Below, one piece after another: positions 21,157-28,399 of a DNA stretch of 28,399 nt. The notes under the pieces are model-generated. The model did no database searches. It worked only from the letters and a program-made list of their open reading frames with translations, and had not been told where the DNA came from. How positions within the stretch are numbered: the stretch's first letter is position 1; each line of letters opens with the position of its first letter. The stretch is taken from NCBI GenBank assembly GCA_030617565.1, contig JAUWVE010000004.1:1-28399 (forward strand), read 5' to 3'. Made by a program: the position numbers and the translations under genes. The DNA comes from Gammaproteobacteria bacterium. Its GTDB lineage: Bacteria; Pseudomonadota; Gammaproteobacteria; BMS3Bbin11.

Positions 21157-22916
21157 TACATGCTCTCCGGCGCTGAAACACCCAGTAAACCTAGACCGTT
21201 GGCAAGCACCAGTCGTGTTGCCTGGATCAATACCAGCCTTGCATCTCGAACTGCCTTATCATCAACCAGAAACTGACTGGCGTTGTAGTAACTGTGGAAA
21301 TAGTTGGCCAGCTCTCGCAGATAATAGGCTACCTGGTGCGGCTCATGGTTTGTCGCGGCGCTCTCTATCACTTCCTGGTAGCGGGATAATTCATTCATAA
21401 TGTCCTTTTCATGCTCCTCGGTCAGCAATTCCAGTCTTGCATCGGCAGGGTCTGCTAATTCCATCTTCTTCTCAGATAACTGCGACATTACGCTGCAGAT
21501 TCGCGCGTGTGCATACTGCACATAGAAAACAGGATTTTCATTGGACCGGGACTTGGCCAGGTCGAGGTCAAAGTCCATGTGCTGTTCGCATTTTCGCATG
21601 ACGTAAAAGAAGCGTGCCGCATCATTACCCACTTCGCGGCGTAACTCTCGTAAGGTCACAAATTCACCTGAGCGTGTGGACATGGCCAGTTTTTCGCCGC
21701 CCCGGTAGAGAATGGCAAACTGTACCAGCAGCACCTCAAAACGATCCTTATCGGCATTTAATGCCTGCAAAGCCGCCTTCACCCGGGCCACATAGCCATG
21801 ATGGTCTGCACCCCAGATATCGATCAACCGATCAAAGCCTCTATCCAGCTTATCCAGATGGTAGGCTATGTCGGAGGCAAAGTAGGTGCTTTGGCCATTA
21901 TCACGAACGATGACCCGGTCTTTTTCATCACCGAAATCGGTAGAACGAAACCATTTTGCGCCCTCTTTCTCATACAGGTAACCACCGCTTTCCAGTGTCT
22001 GTATCGCTTTTTCCATTTCACCGCTATTGTGCAGACTGCGCTCGGAAAACCAGCGGTCAAACTCGACGCCGAACTCTGCAAGGTCACGCCGGATATTATC
22101 CGTAATCTCATTCAATCCCTGATCAAACAGCAGTGCATAGTCATCTGCCAGCAGTTCCTTCGCACGATCAATCAAACCGTCGATATGGGATTCCTTGTCG
22201 CCACCGAGTGGCTCATCGGGCGGCACGCCAACGAAGACATCATCGATCTTCCGGTGCAGGGCATCACCCTTGCTGCGATGTATGCTGGCGGCAATGTCCC
22301 AGACGTAATCACCCTGATAGGCATTGGCAGGAAAGTCCATCTCTTCCCCGCAAAGCTCCAGATAACGCAGCCACACACTGACCGCAAGTATATTCATCTG
22401 TCGGCCAGCATCATTCACATAGTATTCAGTACTGACCTCATAGCCGGCAGTCCGTAACAAACGTGCCAGCGCATCACCATAAGCTGCACCGCGGCCGTGG
22501 CCTACGTGTAACGGGCCTGTCGGGTTGGCCGAGACAAATTCAACAATCACCTTCTGCCCGCTGCCTATATCTGCCCTGCCAAATTCGCTGCCTTCAGCAA
22601 TGACATCCCTGACCACCTGATACAGCGGCTCATCGGTGAGAAAGAAGTTGATAAAACCCGGCCCTGCCAATTCAACTTTGGCCACAATTTTCGAAGCGGG
22701 AAGTCGATCAACTATCCGTTGTGCAAGGTCTCGCGGTGCAGATCCAGCATTTTTAGCAAGCACCATAGCAATATTGCAGGAAAAGTCTCCATGTTCCTTC
22801 TGACGGGTTCGATCTATGTTGATTTCAGGAAGATCAATTTCAGGCAGCAGATCTTCTGCAACAAGTGCCTTGAGTGCATCACTGACTAGTGCCTGTAATT
22901 GCGATTTCAACTTCAT
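21156..22916 (-). CDS. argS: Arginyl-tRNA synthetase
   Basis: ArgS charges tRNA-Arg with arginine. The 586-residue protein (E. coli: 577) shows the N-terminal additional domain, the class I signature PTGPLHVGHGRGAAYGDAL with an HVGH version of HIGH, and the family's KMSK substitute in GEKLAMSTRSGEFVTL. The C-terminal anticodon domain ends in LLGVSAPESM, the normal ArgS ending. A longer frame opens at 23021, but its first 35 residues lack conservation; the ATG at 22916 begins the usual MKLKSQLQALVSDALKAL. The message also carries the SPOR gene directly behind. A decayed heptamer region of about 110 bases separates it from priA upstream. Confidence 0.97.
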   Translation of the reverse strand: MKLKSQLQALVSDALKALVAEDLLPEIDLPEINIDRTRQKEHGDFSCNIAMVLAKNAGSAPRDLAQRIVDRLPASKIVAKVELAGPGFINFFLTDEPLYQVVRDVIAEGSEFGRADIGSGQKVIVEFVSANPTGPLHVGHGRGAAYGDALARLLRTAGYEVSTEYYVNDAGRQMNILAVSVWLRYLELCGEEMDFPANAYQGDYVWDIAASIHRSKGDALHRKIDDVFVGVPPDEPLGGDKESHIDGLIDRAKELLADDYALLFDQGLNEITDNIRRDLAEFGVEFDRWFSERSLHNSGEMEKAIQTLESGGYLYEKEGAKWFRSTDFGDEKDRVIVRDNGQSTYFASDIAYHLDKLDRGFDRLIDIWGADHHGYVARVKAALQALNADKDRFEVLLVQFAILYRGGEKLAMSTRSGEFVTLRELRREVGNDAARFFYVMRKCEQHMDFDLDLAKSRSNENPVFYVQYAHARICSVMSQLSEKKMELADPADARLELLTEEHEKDIMNELSRYQEVIESAATNHEPHQVAYYLRELANYFHSYYNASQFLVDDKAVRDARLVLIQATRLVLANGLGLLGVSAPESM

Positions 22917-22994
22917 TGTGTACTGTCTCTTCAGACGGAGAACCGGGTTGCGGATTGTAGCATCACTGAAAGCATTGATAGAAGTATGAATATC

Positions 22995-23104
22995 AGACGC
23001 GAGACAAAAGACCAGAGACAAAATATTTTGGACTAAAGATGAAAATTTTTATTCGTTTTTATCCATTTTTTATCCTTAGTCTTTAGTCCCGTGTCTTTTA
23101 TCTG
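22995..23104. repeat. Decayed inverted heptamer repeats between priA and argS
   Basis: The left part has CGAGACA, AAAGACC and AGAGACA, then GGACTAAAGA (23030-23039). The right part has TCCTTAGTCTTTAGTCCC (23073-23090), where TCTTTAGTCC is the perfect complement of GGACTAAAGA. The two lie in the same-strand gap between the priA stop and the argS start and would form a hairpin in the argS leader or at the priA end. Confidence 0.7.
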
Positions 23105-23169
23105 ATTAAACCTGCCGGAGCGTTGCTCTTGTCAGTGTCTGAGCGAATAGCTTGATTCCCGAGCTTTCC

Positions 23170-25443
23170 TCAATATAAATCCACCGGATCCACATCCAGC
23201 GACCAGCGTACACGACGTGCGCTGCGATCGCTCTCTATCACTCCGCGCCATTGATAAAGAAATTCATGCAGGGGTTTTCTGTTCACGGCCTGGACTAACA
23301 ACTGGGCCCGGTAGCGACCGGCACGTTTTTCCATTACCGAAGGCACCGGCTCGGATAAGTTGACTGACTGCATCGCTGTACTGGATGCAATCAACGATTT
23401 AGCCTTACGATGCATACCTGCTAAAAATTTCAGGGCTTGCTGCTGCTCTATTGCTTCGGCACGTAGCAGAGCAATATGGGTATAGGGTGGATAATCTGCA
23501 CTTTTTCGCTCCGCCAATGCCATCTCGGCAAAGGCTTTATAGTCATGCTGCGCGATTGTCTGCAGCCAGGGACTATCTGGAAAACGCGTTTGCAGCAGGA
23601 CCATACCCCTTTTGTCCGCTCGCCCTGCCCTGCCTGCCACCTGAGTAATCAGCTGGAACAGACGTTCGCTGGCACGAAAATCTGAGGAGAATAATAATTG
23701 ATCGCTATCGAGTATGCCGACCAGGCTTAGATTCGGGAAGTCATGACCCTTGGACAACATCTGGGTACCTACCAGCACATCGGCCTCACCACTATGTGCA
23801 CGTTGCAAACGCTGTTCAAGTTCGCCCTTTCGTCGTGTGGTATCTCTATCGATACGCTCTATCGATGCCTCAGGAACCATCTTCTGAATGGTCTGGTGAA
23901 TATTCTCTGTGCCCTGTCCGAGTGTAACCATTTCACTGCCGCCACAATCAGGGCAGTGCTCAGGCCATCTGCTGCTCTTGCCGCAATGATGGCACAGCAA
24001 ACGGCCCTCCTTCCTGTGCCAGGTCATGCGCGCATCACATCGTGTACATTGCGCCAGTGCATTACATGATGTGCAACAGACAGCGGGGGCAAAACCCCTG
24101 CGGTTAATAAATAGCAGGCTTTGCTCACCCTGTTTCAGGCATTGCCTGACACCCTCGCGCAAAGGAATACTGATGCCGCCCTCTAGTGGCTGTTTTTCAA
24201 CATCCAGCAGGTGAATATCGGGTAAACCTCCGGCGGTCGCCCGCTGTTCCAGTGTTAATAATTCAAACCGTCCCTGTTTTGCATTGTGCCAGCTCTCCAG
24301 TGACGGCGTCGCACTGCCCATGACGACAGGAATACCCTGCATACTTGCACGCTTTATTGCCACATCACGCGCATGATATCGAAAGCCATCCTGCTGTTTA
24401 AAGGAGCTGTCATGTTCTTCATCGAGAATGATAATCCCCGGACGTGCCAGCGGCACAAATACCGCAGAGCGTGTACCTATCAGAATTGCCGAGTCGCCAC
24501 GCCTTGCCCGCTCCCATGCCTGCATGCGTTGTGTATCATTCATGCCCGAGTGCAGCACATCAATTACCGCATCAAAGCGTTGTCGGAAACGATTGACCAG
24601 CTGTGGTGTAAGGCTGATCTCCGGGACCAGCACCAGGGCCTGCTGATTATTCATCAGCACATCAGCAATGCAACGCAGATATACCTCCGTCTTGCCGCTG
24701 CCGGTGATGCCATGTAGCAGAAAGCATTTGAAACCGTCTAAACTGTCGGTAATGCTGTTTATGACCAGTTGCTGGTCCGGGGTCGCGCTTAGTGCAGACT
24801 GGCTGCTTGCCTGCTCTGCAGCAGGCGGCTCTATTCTCTCAACCAGGCCCTTCCCTGCAATGGCTTCGAGTGCTTTTTTCCAGCTATTTGAGACAGTTTT
24901 AAACTGCCCAGATGCCAGCGGCTTTTCTGCCTCAGATAACATTTTCAGCAAACGATACTGGACGACCGCACGGCCTGGCCCCTGCTTCAAGGACTGTTCA
25001 CCCAGGGCAGTGATTGCCCAGTAGGGGTTATCTGGTAGCTTTGCTGGTTTTCCTTCACGTAGCAGCTTTGGCAAAGCAGCGAAGACGACCTCACCCAGGG
25101 GGTGAATATAATAATCAGCCACCCAGCACAGAAACTGAATAAATTTACTGTCCAGTAAGGGCTCGTTATCAAGCACCTCCTTGACGGCTTTTAATTTTTT
25201 AATATCAAGCAGTGATGAATTGCTTGCTTCAACTACCAGTCCTGTCAGGGTCCTGCTGCCAAAACCAACCCGTACCCTGCAGCCTGGCCGGGGTAGTCCC
25301 ATTGTCGTCGGAACGGTGTAATCAAATATTTTACGTAGTGGAACTGACAGGGCAACCCGGACAATGACTACCTGCTCCGGCCGCTCACCTGAAGTTTCTG
25401 ACAGATTATCCGGTATGGTGTGGGTATTTTTTTTATTTGACAT
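23170..25443 (-). CDS. priA: Primosomal protein N', replication restart helicase
   Basis: PriA recognises stalled forks and reloads the replisome. The 757-residue protein has an N-terminal DNA-binding domain beginning at about residue 24 (VVIVRVALSVPLRKIFDYTVP), Walker A GITGSGKTE (245-253), the DEEH box (341-344), GSATPS (377-382) and the helicase domain 2 motif QVAGRAGR. Eight zinc-binding cysteines lie between about 456 and 500 (CCTSC, CTRC, CHHC, CPDC). The first 23 residues are an extra hydrophilic tail compared with E. coli PriA (732 residues), but no later start with a good site is evident. Order priA-argS-SPOR is a known gammaproteobacterial arrangement. Two DnaA-box-like 9-mers lie just upstream. 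Confidence 0.97.
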   Translation of the reverse strand: MSNKKNTHTIPDNLSETSGERPEQVVIVRVALSVPLRKIFDYTVPTTMGLPRPGCRVRVGFGSRTLTGLVVEASNSSLLDIKKLKAVKEVLDNEPLLDSKFIQFLCWVADYYIHPLGEVVFAALPKLLREGKPAKLPDNPYWAITALGEQSLKQGPGRAVVQYRLLKMLSEAEKPLASGQFKTVSNSWKKALEAIAGKGLVERIEPPAAEQASSQSALSATPDQQLVINSITDSLDGFKCFLLHGITGSGKTEVYLRCIADVLMNNQQALVLVPEISLTPQLVNRFRQRFDAVIDVLHSGMNDTQRMQAWERARRGDSAILIGTRSAVFVPLARPGIIILDEEHDSSFKQQDGFRYHARDVAIKRASMQGIPVVMGSATPSLESWHNAKQGRFELLTLEQRATAGGLPDIHLLDVEKQPLEGGISIPLREGVRQCLKQGEQSLLFINRRGFAPAVCCTSCNALAQCTRCDARMTWHRKEGRLLCHHCGKSSRWPEHCPDCGGSEMVTLGQGTENIHQTIQKMVPEASIERIDRDTTRRKGELEQRLQRAHSGEADVLVGTQMLSKGHDFPNLSLVGILDSDQLLFSSDFRASERLFQLITQVAGRAGRADKRGMVLLQTRFPDSPWLQTIAQHDYKAFAEMALAERKSADYPPYTHIALLRAEAIEQQQALKFLAGMHRKAKSLIASSTAMQSVNLSEPVPSVMEKRAGRYRAQLLVQAVNRKPLHEFLYQWRGVIESDRSARRVRWSLDVDPVDLY

Positions 25444-25494
25444 GCTTTCTAAAAAAGATTAGCCATGAAACATTCATATCTAGCACCAGGAACC

Positions 25495-25515
25495 TGTGGA
25501 TAACTTTGTTGATAA
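25495..25515 (-). promoter_or_regulatory. Two DnaA-box-like 9-mers upstream of priA
   Basis: On the minus strand the sequence is TTATCAACA, AAG, then TTATCCACA. The second is a perfect match to the classical E. coli DnaA box and the first differs at one position. They are direct repeats 12 bases apart and lie 52-72 bases before the priA ATG. DnaA control of priA would be a reasonable link but is inference. Confidence 0.45.
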
Positions 25516-25690
25516 AGAGCAGAAAATGGCCTGTAGGCAGGCTTACAGGAAATGCCAGCTTAAAATGATACAATTTCAATGAATCATTAATACATGAATA
25601 AAAACAATATGTTAAATAATTTGCTTATATAGGTGTCCTGCGGTACCACTAGTTTATTACATCTTTCTGGCAGAATCCTGAAAATGTGAA

Positions 25691-25730
25691 TAAGTGATCA
25701 TAGTCGAGCTCACGAAGTATCAATCACTTA
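25691..25730. promoter_or_regulatory. Eight-base inverted repeat in divergent gap
   Basis: TAAGTGAT (25691-25698) and ATCACTTA (25723-25730) are exact complements separated by 24 bases, about three helical turns centre to centre. This geometry suits two half-sites for one regulator or a transcript hairpin. No regulator gene is nearby. Confidence 0.35.
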
Positions 25731-25848
25731 GGCTATATAGCTAATCCTGAAACACTGTTTTAGCCGTAAAATATTGCCTTTCGTCAGTAAAACTCAGGGA
25801 AAACCCTTGCTTATAAGGCTTCGAAATTAATGCAATAATTGTACAAGA

Positions 25849-26742
25849 ATGAAAAATAACTCTCAGCTGCAAAAAAATGTTGCTTCGTCCATTTCTACCG
25901 CTATCGGTCAGAAATTTTCCATCGACAGCCTGAATTCCATTACCGGCGGCTGTATCAACGCAACATATGTCGTGAACGACGGCAATCGGTATTTTTTCAT
26001 CAAAATGAACAGCGCCGGATCTCTTTTTATGTTTGAAGCTGAATACCAGGCACTGCTTGAACTGGCAAACTCGAATACTATCCACGTACCTCATCCCGTC
26101 AACACAGGCCTGTACGAAAAACATTCATGGCTGGTAATGGAATACCTGCCTTTACATAATAACGGCAACCATCATAAGCTCGGTGAACAACTTGCCGCCA
26201 TGCACAGGGTCACTCGTGCTAGCTTTGGCTGGGACAGAGACAACACGATAGGGTCTACGCCGCAAACAAATACCCCTGGTGATGACTGGCTGGATTTTTT
26301 TCGTGACAGGCGCTTGCAATATCAATTGAGGCTTGCTGCAACAAAAGGCCACACAGGCTCGCTGCAAAAAGCGGGTGCTGCCCTGCTGGATTGTCTGGAT
26401 GATTTCTTCATCGGCTATAAACCAGTACCCTCATTACTGCACGGTGACCTGTGGAGCGGTAACTATGCTTTTCTTGAAAACAATGATCCCGTTATCTTCG
26501 ACCCGGCGACATATTATGGTGACCGCGAAACAGATATTGCCATGACAGAATTATTTGGTGGCTTTACTACTGAGTTCCGAGCTTCATATGAAGCTTGCTG
26601 GCCACTTGATAGCGGCTATGAAACACGTAAACTCCTGTATAACTGTTATCATATCCTCAACCACCTGAATCTCTTTGGTGGAGGATACGCGGCGCAGGCT
26701 GAGAATTTGATATTAAGACTACTGAGTGAGCGAAATGGCTGA
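25849..26742 (+). CDS. Fructosamine-3-kinase family protein
   Basis: A 297-residue kinase of the fructosamine/ketosamine-3-kinase family, which phosphorylates sugar adducts on protein amines so that they fall off. Bacterial relatives include E. coli YniA. The fold is that of aminoglycoside phosphotransferases: an N-lobe with GGCINATYVV (33-42) and FFIKMN (49-54, K52), the hinge VMEYLPL, the catalytic loop LLHGDLWSGN (196-205, with D200 as base), and FDPATYYGDRETDIAM (217-232, with metal-binding D218). The family-typical WDFFRDRRL-like WLDFFRDRRLQYQLR is at about 147-161. The ATG at 25849 is the only sensible start. Its 3' end overlaps the next gene by eight bases. Confidence 0.95.
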   Translation: MKNNSQLQKNVASSISTAIGQKFSIDSLNSITGGCINATYVVNDGNRYFFIKMNSAGSLFMFEAEYQALLELANSNTIHVPHPVNTGLYEKHSWLVMEYLPLHNNGNHHKLGEQLAAMHRVTRASFGWDRDNTIGSTPQTNTPGDDWLDFFRDRRLQYQLRLAATKGHTGSLQKAGAALLDCLDDFFIGYKPVPSLLHGDLWSGNYAFLENNDPVIFDPATYYGDRETDIAMTELFGGFTTEFRASYEACWPLDSGYETRKLLYNCYHILNHLNLFGGGYAAQAENLILRLLSERNG

Positions 26743-27310
26743 AGGAATAATATTAATCAGAAAAACAATTCAAAGCTTTGTTCTTTTTACTCTCACGGGC
26801 CTGGCAACTGTCCTGGCAGAGTCTGAATCATTACAGCAGGACAAACCCACTGCCGGGGCCTGGCAACTGTCTGCAAAGCATGAGGGCTTCAATATTGCGC
26901 TGACAGCAATCACCCCGGATCGAATCAGGGCATTTTTTACAGGCCGGGGCTTTCCACCTGAAATGATAGAAGCCATTGCCTCGTACTGTGTCATTGGAAC
27001 CCGTATTGAAAACACTGGCACCCTGCCTTTTTCCTATGACCTGAGCAAATGGCGATACCAGGCTGCGGATGGCAAACTCCATAAATTAAAAATAAAGGCT
27101 GACTGGATAAAGGAATGGCGAGAGCAGGGCATCAAGTTTGCTTATTCACAACTCGCAGGCAATCCAACCTTTCTTCCCGGCGACTGGATTAGTTCAATGA
27201 CCACATACAAGCTGCCTCATGGTGCAGACTTCGACCTGCACTACCAGTGGAATATTAATGGTAAAGATAATACCGGTATCCTCAAAGGAGTAAAATGTGC
27301 CGATGACTAA
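26735..27310 (+). CDS. Exported protein of unknown function
   Basis: A 191-residue protein I do not recognise. It starts MAEGIILIRKTIQSFVLFTL, a signal peptide or anchor ending near VLAESES. The mature part contains EGFNIALTAITPDRIRAFFT, GRGFPPEMIEAIASYCVIGT, NTGTLPFSYDLSKWRYQAAD and PTFLPGDWISSMTTYKLPHG, which suggests one immunoglobulin-like beta domain with a helical insert. Only two cysteines are present in the mature part (CVIGT and KGVKC), enough for one disulfide. A GTG at 26726 is an alternative start; the ATG at 26735 overlaps the kinase stop (ATGGCTGA) and is preferred. The 3' end overlaps the TlpA-like gene by 14 bases. Such tight overlap with a thioredoxin gene suggests that it may be the thioredoxin's client or partner. 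Confidence 0.8.
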   Translation: MAEGIILIRKTIQSFVLFTLTGLATVLAESESLQQDKPTAGAWQLSAKHEGFNIALTAITPDRIRAFFTGRGFPPEMIEAIASYCVIGTRIENTGTLPFSYDLSKWRYQAADGKLHKLKIKADWIKEWREQGIKFAYSQLAGNPTFLPGDWISSMTTYKLPHGADFDLHYQWNINGKDNTGILKGVKCADD

Positions 27311-27848
27311 CAGGATACAATCAAAACTATTAACACTGATACTACTCGTTTTATGTGTATCGATGGGTAATGCCTACGCGCAGGAGATTGAACTCAGCCA
27401 TCGTGCAAGCCCGCTAAAAACCCCGATTCCAGCTGTAGATTTCAGTCTTATTGATACTGAAGAAATGATGCATAAATTTTCAGATTTACGCGGCAAGGTG
27501 GTTGTCGTTAATTTCTGGGCAGTCTGGTGTCCACCCTGTCGTGAAGAAATGCCTTCACTGGAACGACTAAGGCGCAAGTTAGCGGATAAACCCGTTGCTG
27601 TGCTGGCGATCAACCAGGGTGAAGATGCTGAACGTATCCTTTCCTACCTGTGGGGCCTGGACCCCGTACCCGAATTCCCGATATTGCTTGATCAGGACAT
27701 GAAAGTCTCCTCCAGCTGGAAGGTAACAGGCCTGCCCACAACCTTTATCGTTAACCAACAGGGCGATATCGTCTATCGCATGATAGGCGGCCGAGAATTC
27801 GATCACCCGGAGATCGTAAAAGTCATTGAGAAACTGCTGGAAGAATAA
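27297..27848 (+). CDS. TlpA-like periplasmic thioredoxin
   Basis: A membrane-anchored or secreted thioredoxin of the TlpA/ResA group, which reduces periplasmic disulfides, for example in cytochrome c maturation. A hydrophobic signal covers about 11-28 (ends NAYA-QEI). The catalytic motif is WCPPC (77-81) in VNFWAVWCPPCREEMPSL, and the cis-proline is in VTGLPTTFIVN. The insert between them (INQGEDAERILSYLWGLDPVPEFPILLDQD) is typical of TlpA. GGAG at 27287-27290 is six bases from the GTG at 27297 and twelve from an ATG at 27303; the GTG fits the spacing better. The gene overlaps the preceding unknown exported protein, so the three genes form an operon. Confidence 0.93.
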   Translation: MPMTNRIQSKLLTLILLVLCVSMGNAYAQEIELSHRASPLKTPIPAVDFSLIDTEEMMHKFSDLRGKVVVVNFWAVWCPPCREEMPSLERLRRKLADKPVAVLAINQGEDAERILSYLWGLDPVPEFPILLDQDMKVSSSWKVTGLPTTFIVNQQGDIVYRMIGGREFDHPEIVKVIEKLLEE

Positions 27849-27871
27849 AACTGCTCTAATTATTTATTTTT

Positions 27872-27939
27872 AACCGCCAGGGCGCAAAGAACGCAAAGAC
27901 ATCTTTATAAAACTTGGCGACCTTTGCGCCTTGGCGGTT
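27872..27939. terminator. Inverted repeat at convergent gene ends
   Basis: AACCGCCAGGGCGCAAAG (27872-27889) pairs at 17 of 18 positions with CTTTGCGCCTTGGCGGTT (27922-27939) around a 32-base loop. The arms belong to the AACCGCCAAGGCGCAAAGAACGC repeat type found between genes in many proteobacteria. It lies between the ends of the TlpA-like gene and a minus-strand gene, so a two-way transcription stop is likely. Confidence 0.75.
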
Positions 27940-27948
27940 CAGAAACAA

Positions 27949-28399
27949 TCACTCAGAATAACTACCCGCATCTTCCGGCAAGGCACCGCGTAATGCATCT
28001 CGATCTACCCACCATTTATCGCCGACGATAATATCCAGCATCATGCCCAGTCTCGGTAGAAATTTTTCAGGCTGATTCAGTTCCAGTCGTTCTACCCACA
28101 TATCGATCATTTCACGGTCTTTATATCCACTGTGCCGGTATGCAACACTGGCCAGTAAATTACCGGTTAAAAAGCTCAGGCTTTCTCTTTGCTTATCATC
28201 TGCGGCACGCAGTCCAGCAAGATAGTGGGCGGTCGCCGCAGCAACGGCTCCACCATCTGATTCTGCAGGTGTTTCTTCAATGATGTGATCCAGCATGTTT
28301 ACGCTTAATGTCGGATCGACCGGGAACGTTACGGCCAGCCAAACACCGTTACCGAGCGCAATAATTGAATCATCCTGATCTGCCGCATACAGCACATCA
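27949..28399 (-). CDS. C-terminal part of an uncharacterised protein (cut by window end)
   Basis: The frame is open to the right edge of the window. A GTG at 28395 could be a start, but the frame continues upstream (a GAT codon) with no ribosome binding site in view, so I treat it as partial. About 148 residues are visible: helical, with DGGAVAAATAHYLAGLRAAD, RESLSFLTGNLLASVAYRHS and REMIDMWVERLELNQPEKFL, ending in an acidic DAGSYSE. There is no signal, cysteine cluster or known catalytic motif. I do not recognise the family. The repeated helices could form a TPR-like or alpha-solenoid bundle. Confidence 0.7.
   Translation of the reverse strand, partial: DVLYAADQDDSIIALGNGVWLAVTFPVDPTLSVNMLDHIIEETPAESDGGAVAAATAHYLAGLRAADDKQRESLSFLTGNLLASVAYRHSGYKDREMIDMWVERLELNQPEKFLPRLGMMLDIIVGDKWWVDRDALRGALPEDAGSYSE

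Larger units (their letters stand above)
25444..25848. other. Divergent priA / fructosamine-kinase intergenic region
   Basis: This 405-base AT-rich gap has no credible gene. It holds two DnaA-box-like 9-mers near priA (25495-25515) and an inverted repeat TAAGTGAT...ATCACTTA (25691-25730). No heptamer array or REP element occurs here, unlike most other large gaps in the window. Promoters for both flanking genes must lie here but cannot be assigned with confidence. Confidence 0.6.

Noticed and set aside
21798..22457. 219-codon plus-strand frame
   Set aside because: It is antisense to argS, which has all class I synthetase motifs; the frame is a shadow.

Overview
The window looks like a chromosomal stretch from a free-living or host-associated gammaproteobacterium of moderate GC content. 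The support is gene order and protein type: dapF-DUF484-xerC, priA-argS-SPOR protein, nudE diverging from yrfG, the ydbH-ynbE-ydbL envelope operon, waaA, apaG and a DUF6763-type acidic protein. I cannot name the genus. I saw no rRNA or tRNA gene, CRISPR array, transposase, prophage gene or replication origin.

Layout. 1-2.0 kb: waaA (Kdo transferase) runs tail-to-tail into a divergent Pcm-type methyltransferase. 2.3-5.4 kb: ydbH-ynbE-ydbL on the minus strand, a predicted inner-to-outer membrane lipid bridge. 5.5-7.2 kb: a YkgJ-type cysteine-cluster protein, then a lone GT4 glycosyltransferase bracketed by repeats. 7.3-9.8 kb: dapF-DUF484-xerC. 10.0-12.9 kb: a DUF6763-like gene faces the minus-strand set nudE, cysQ and a secreted double-thioredoxin protein. 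12.95-15.7 kb: yrfG, apaG, a SIMPL-domain protein and a small secreted protein on the plus strand. 15.8-20.4 kb: the polyamine region, with speE (plus a low-complexity secreted protein) divergent from speA, and speD further on. 20.6-25.4 kb: priA, argS and a SPOR protein on the minus strand. 25.8-27.8 kb: a translationally overlapping trio of fructosamine-kinase-like protein, unknown secreted protein and TlpA-like thioredoxin. The last gene, on the minus strand, is cut by the window end.

How the genes connect. SpeA makes agmatine, SpeD makes decarboxylated AdoMet and SpeE joins its aminopropyl group to putrescine. The agmatine-to-putrescine enzymes are not in this window. YdbH, YnbE and YdbL act together in the envelope. 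CysQ, NudE and YrfG are nucleotide-clearing enzymes. Two separate thioredoxin-fold proteins point to periplasmic thiol chemistry.

The genes are mostly housekeeping. The unusual part is the DNA between them. At least eight gaps carry tandem or inverted repeats with a strict 7-bp period, in several unit families. Six copies of a REP-like element built on GTGGGAGGCGCGCC occur, several of them in a composite that also contains an ACCGCAGAG-type block. A second palindromic family at 19.6 kb shows a compensatory base-pair change between its two halves. No obvious new multi-gene system is visible; the repeat landscape is the best candidate for something under-described.
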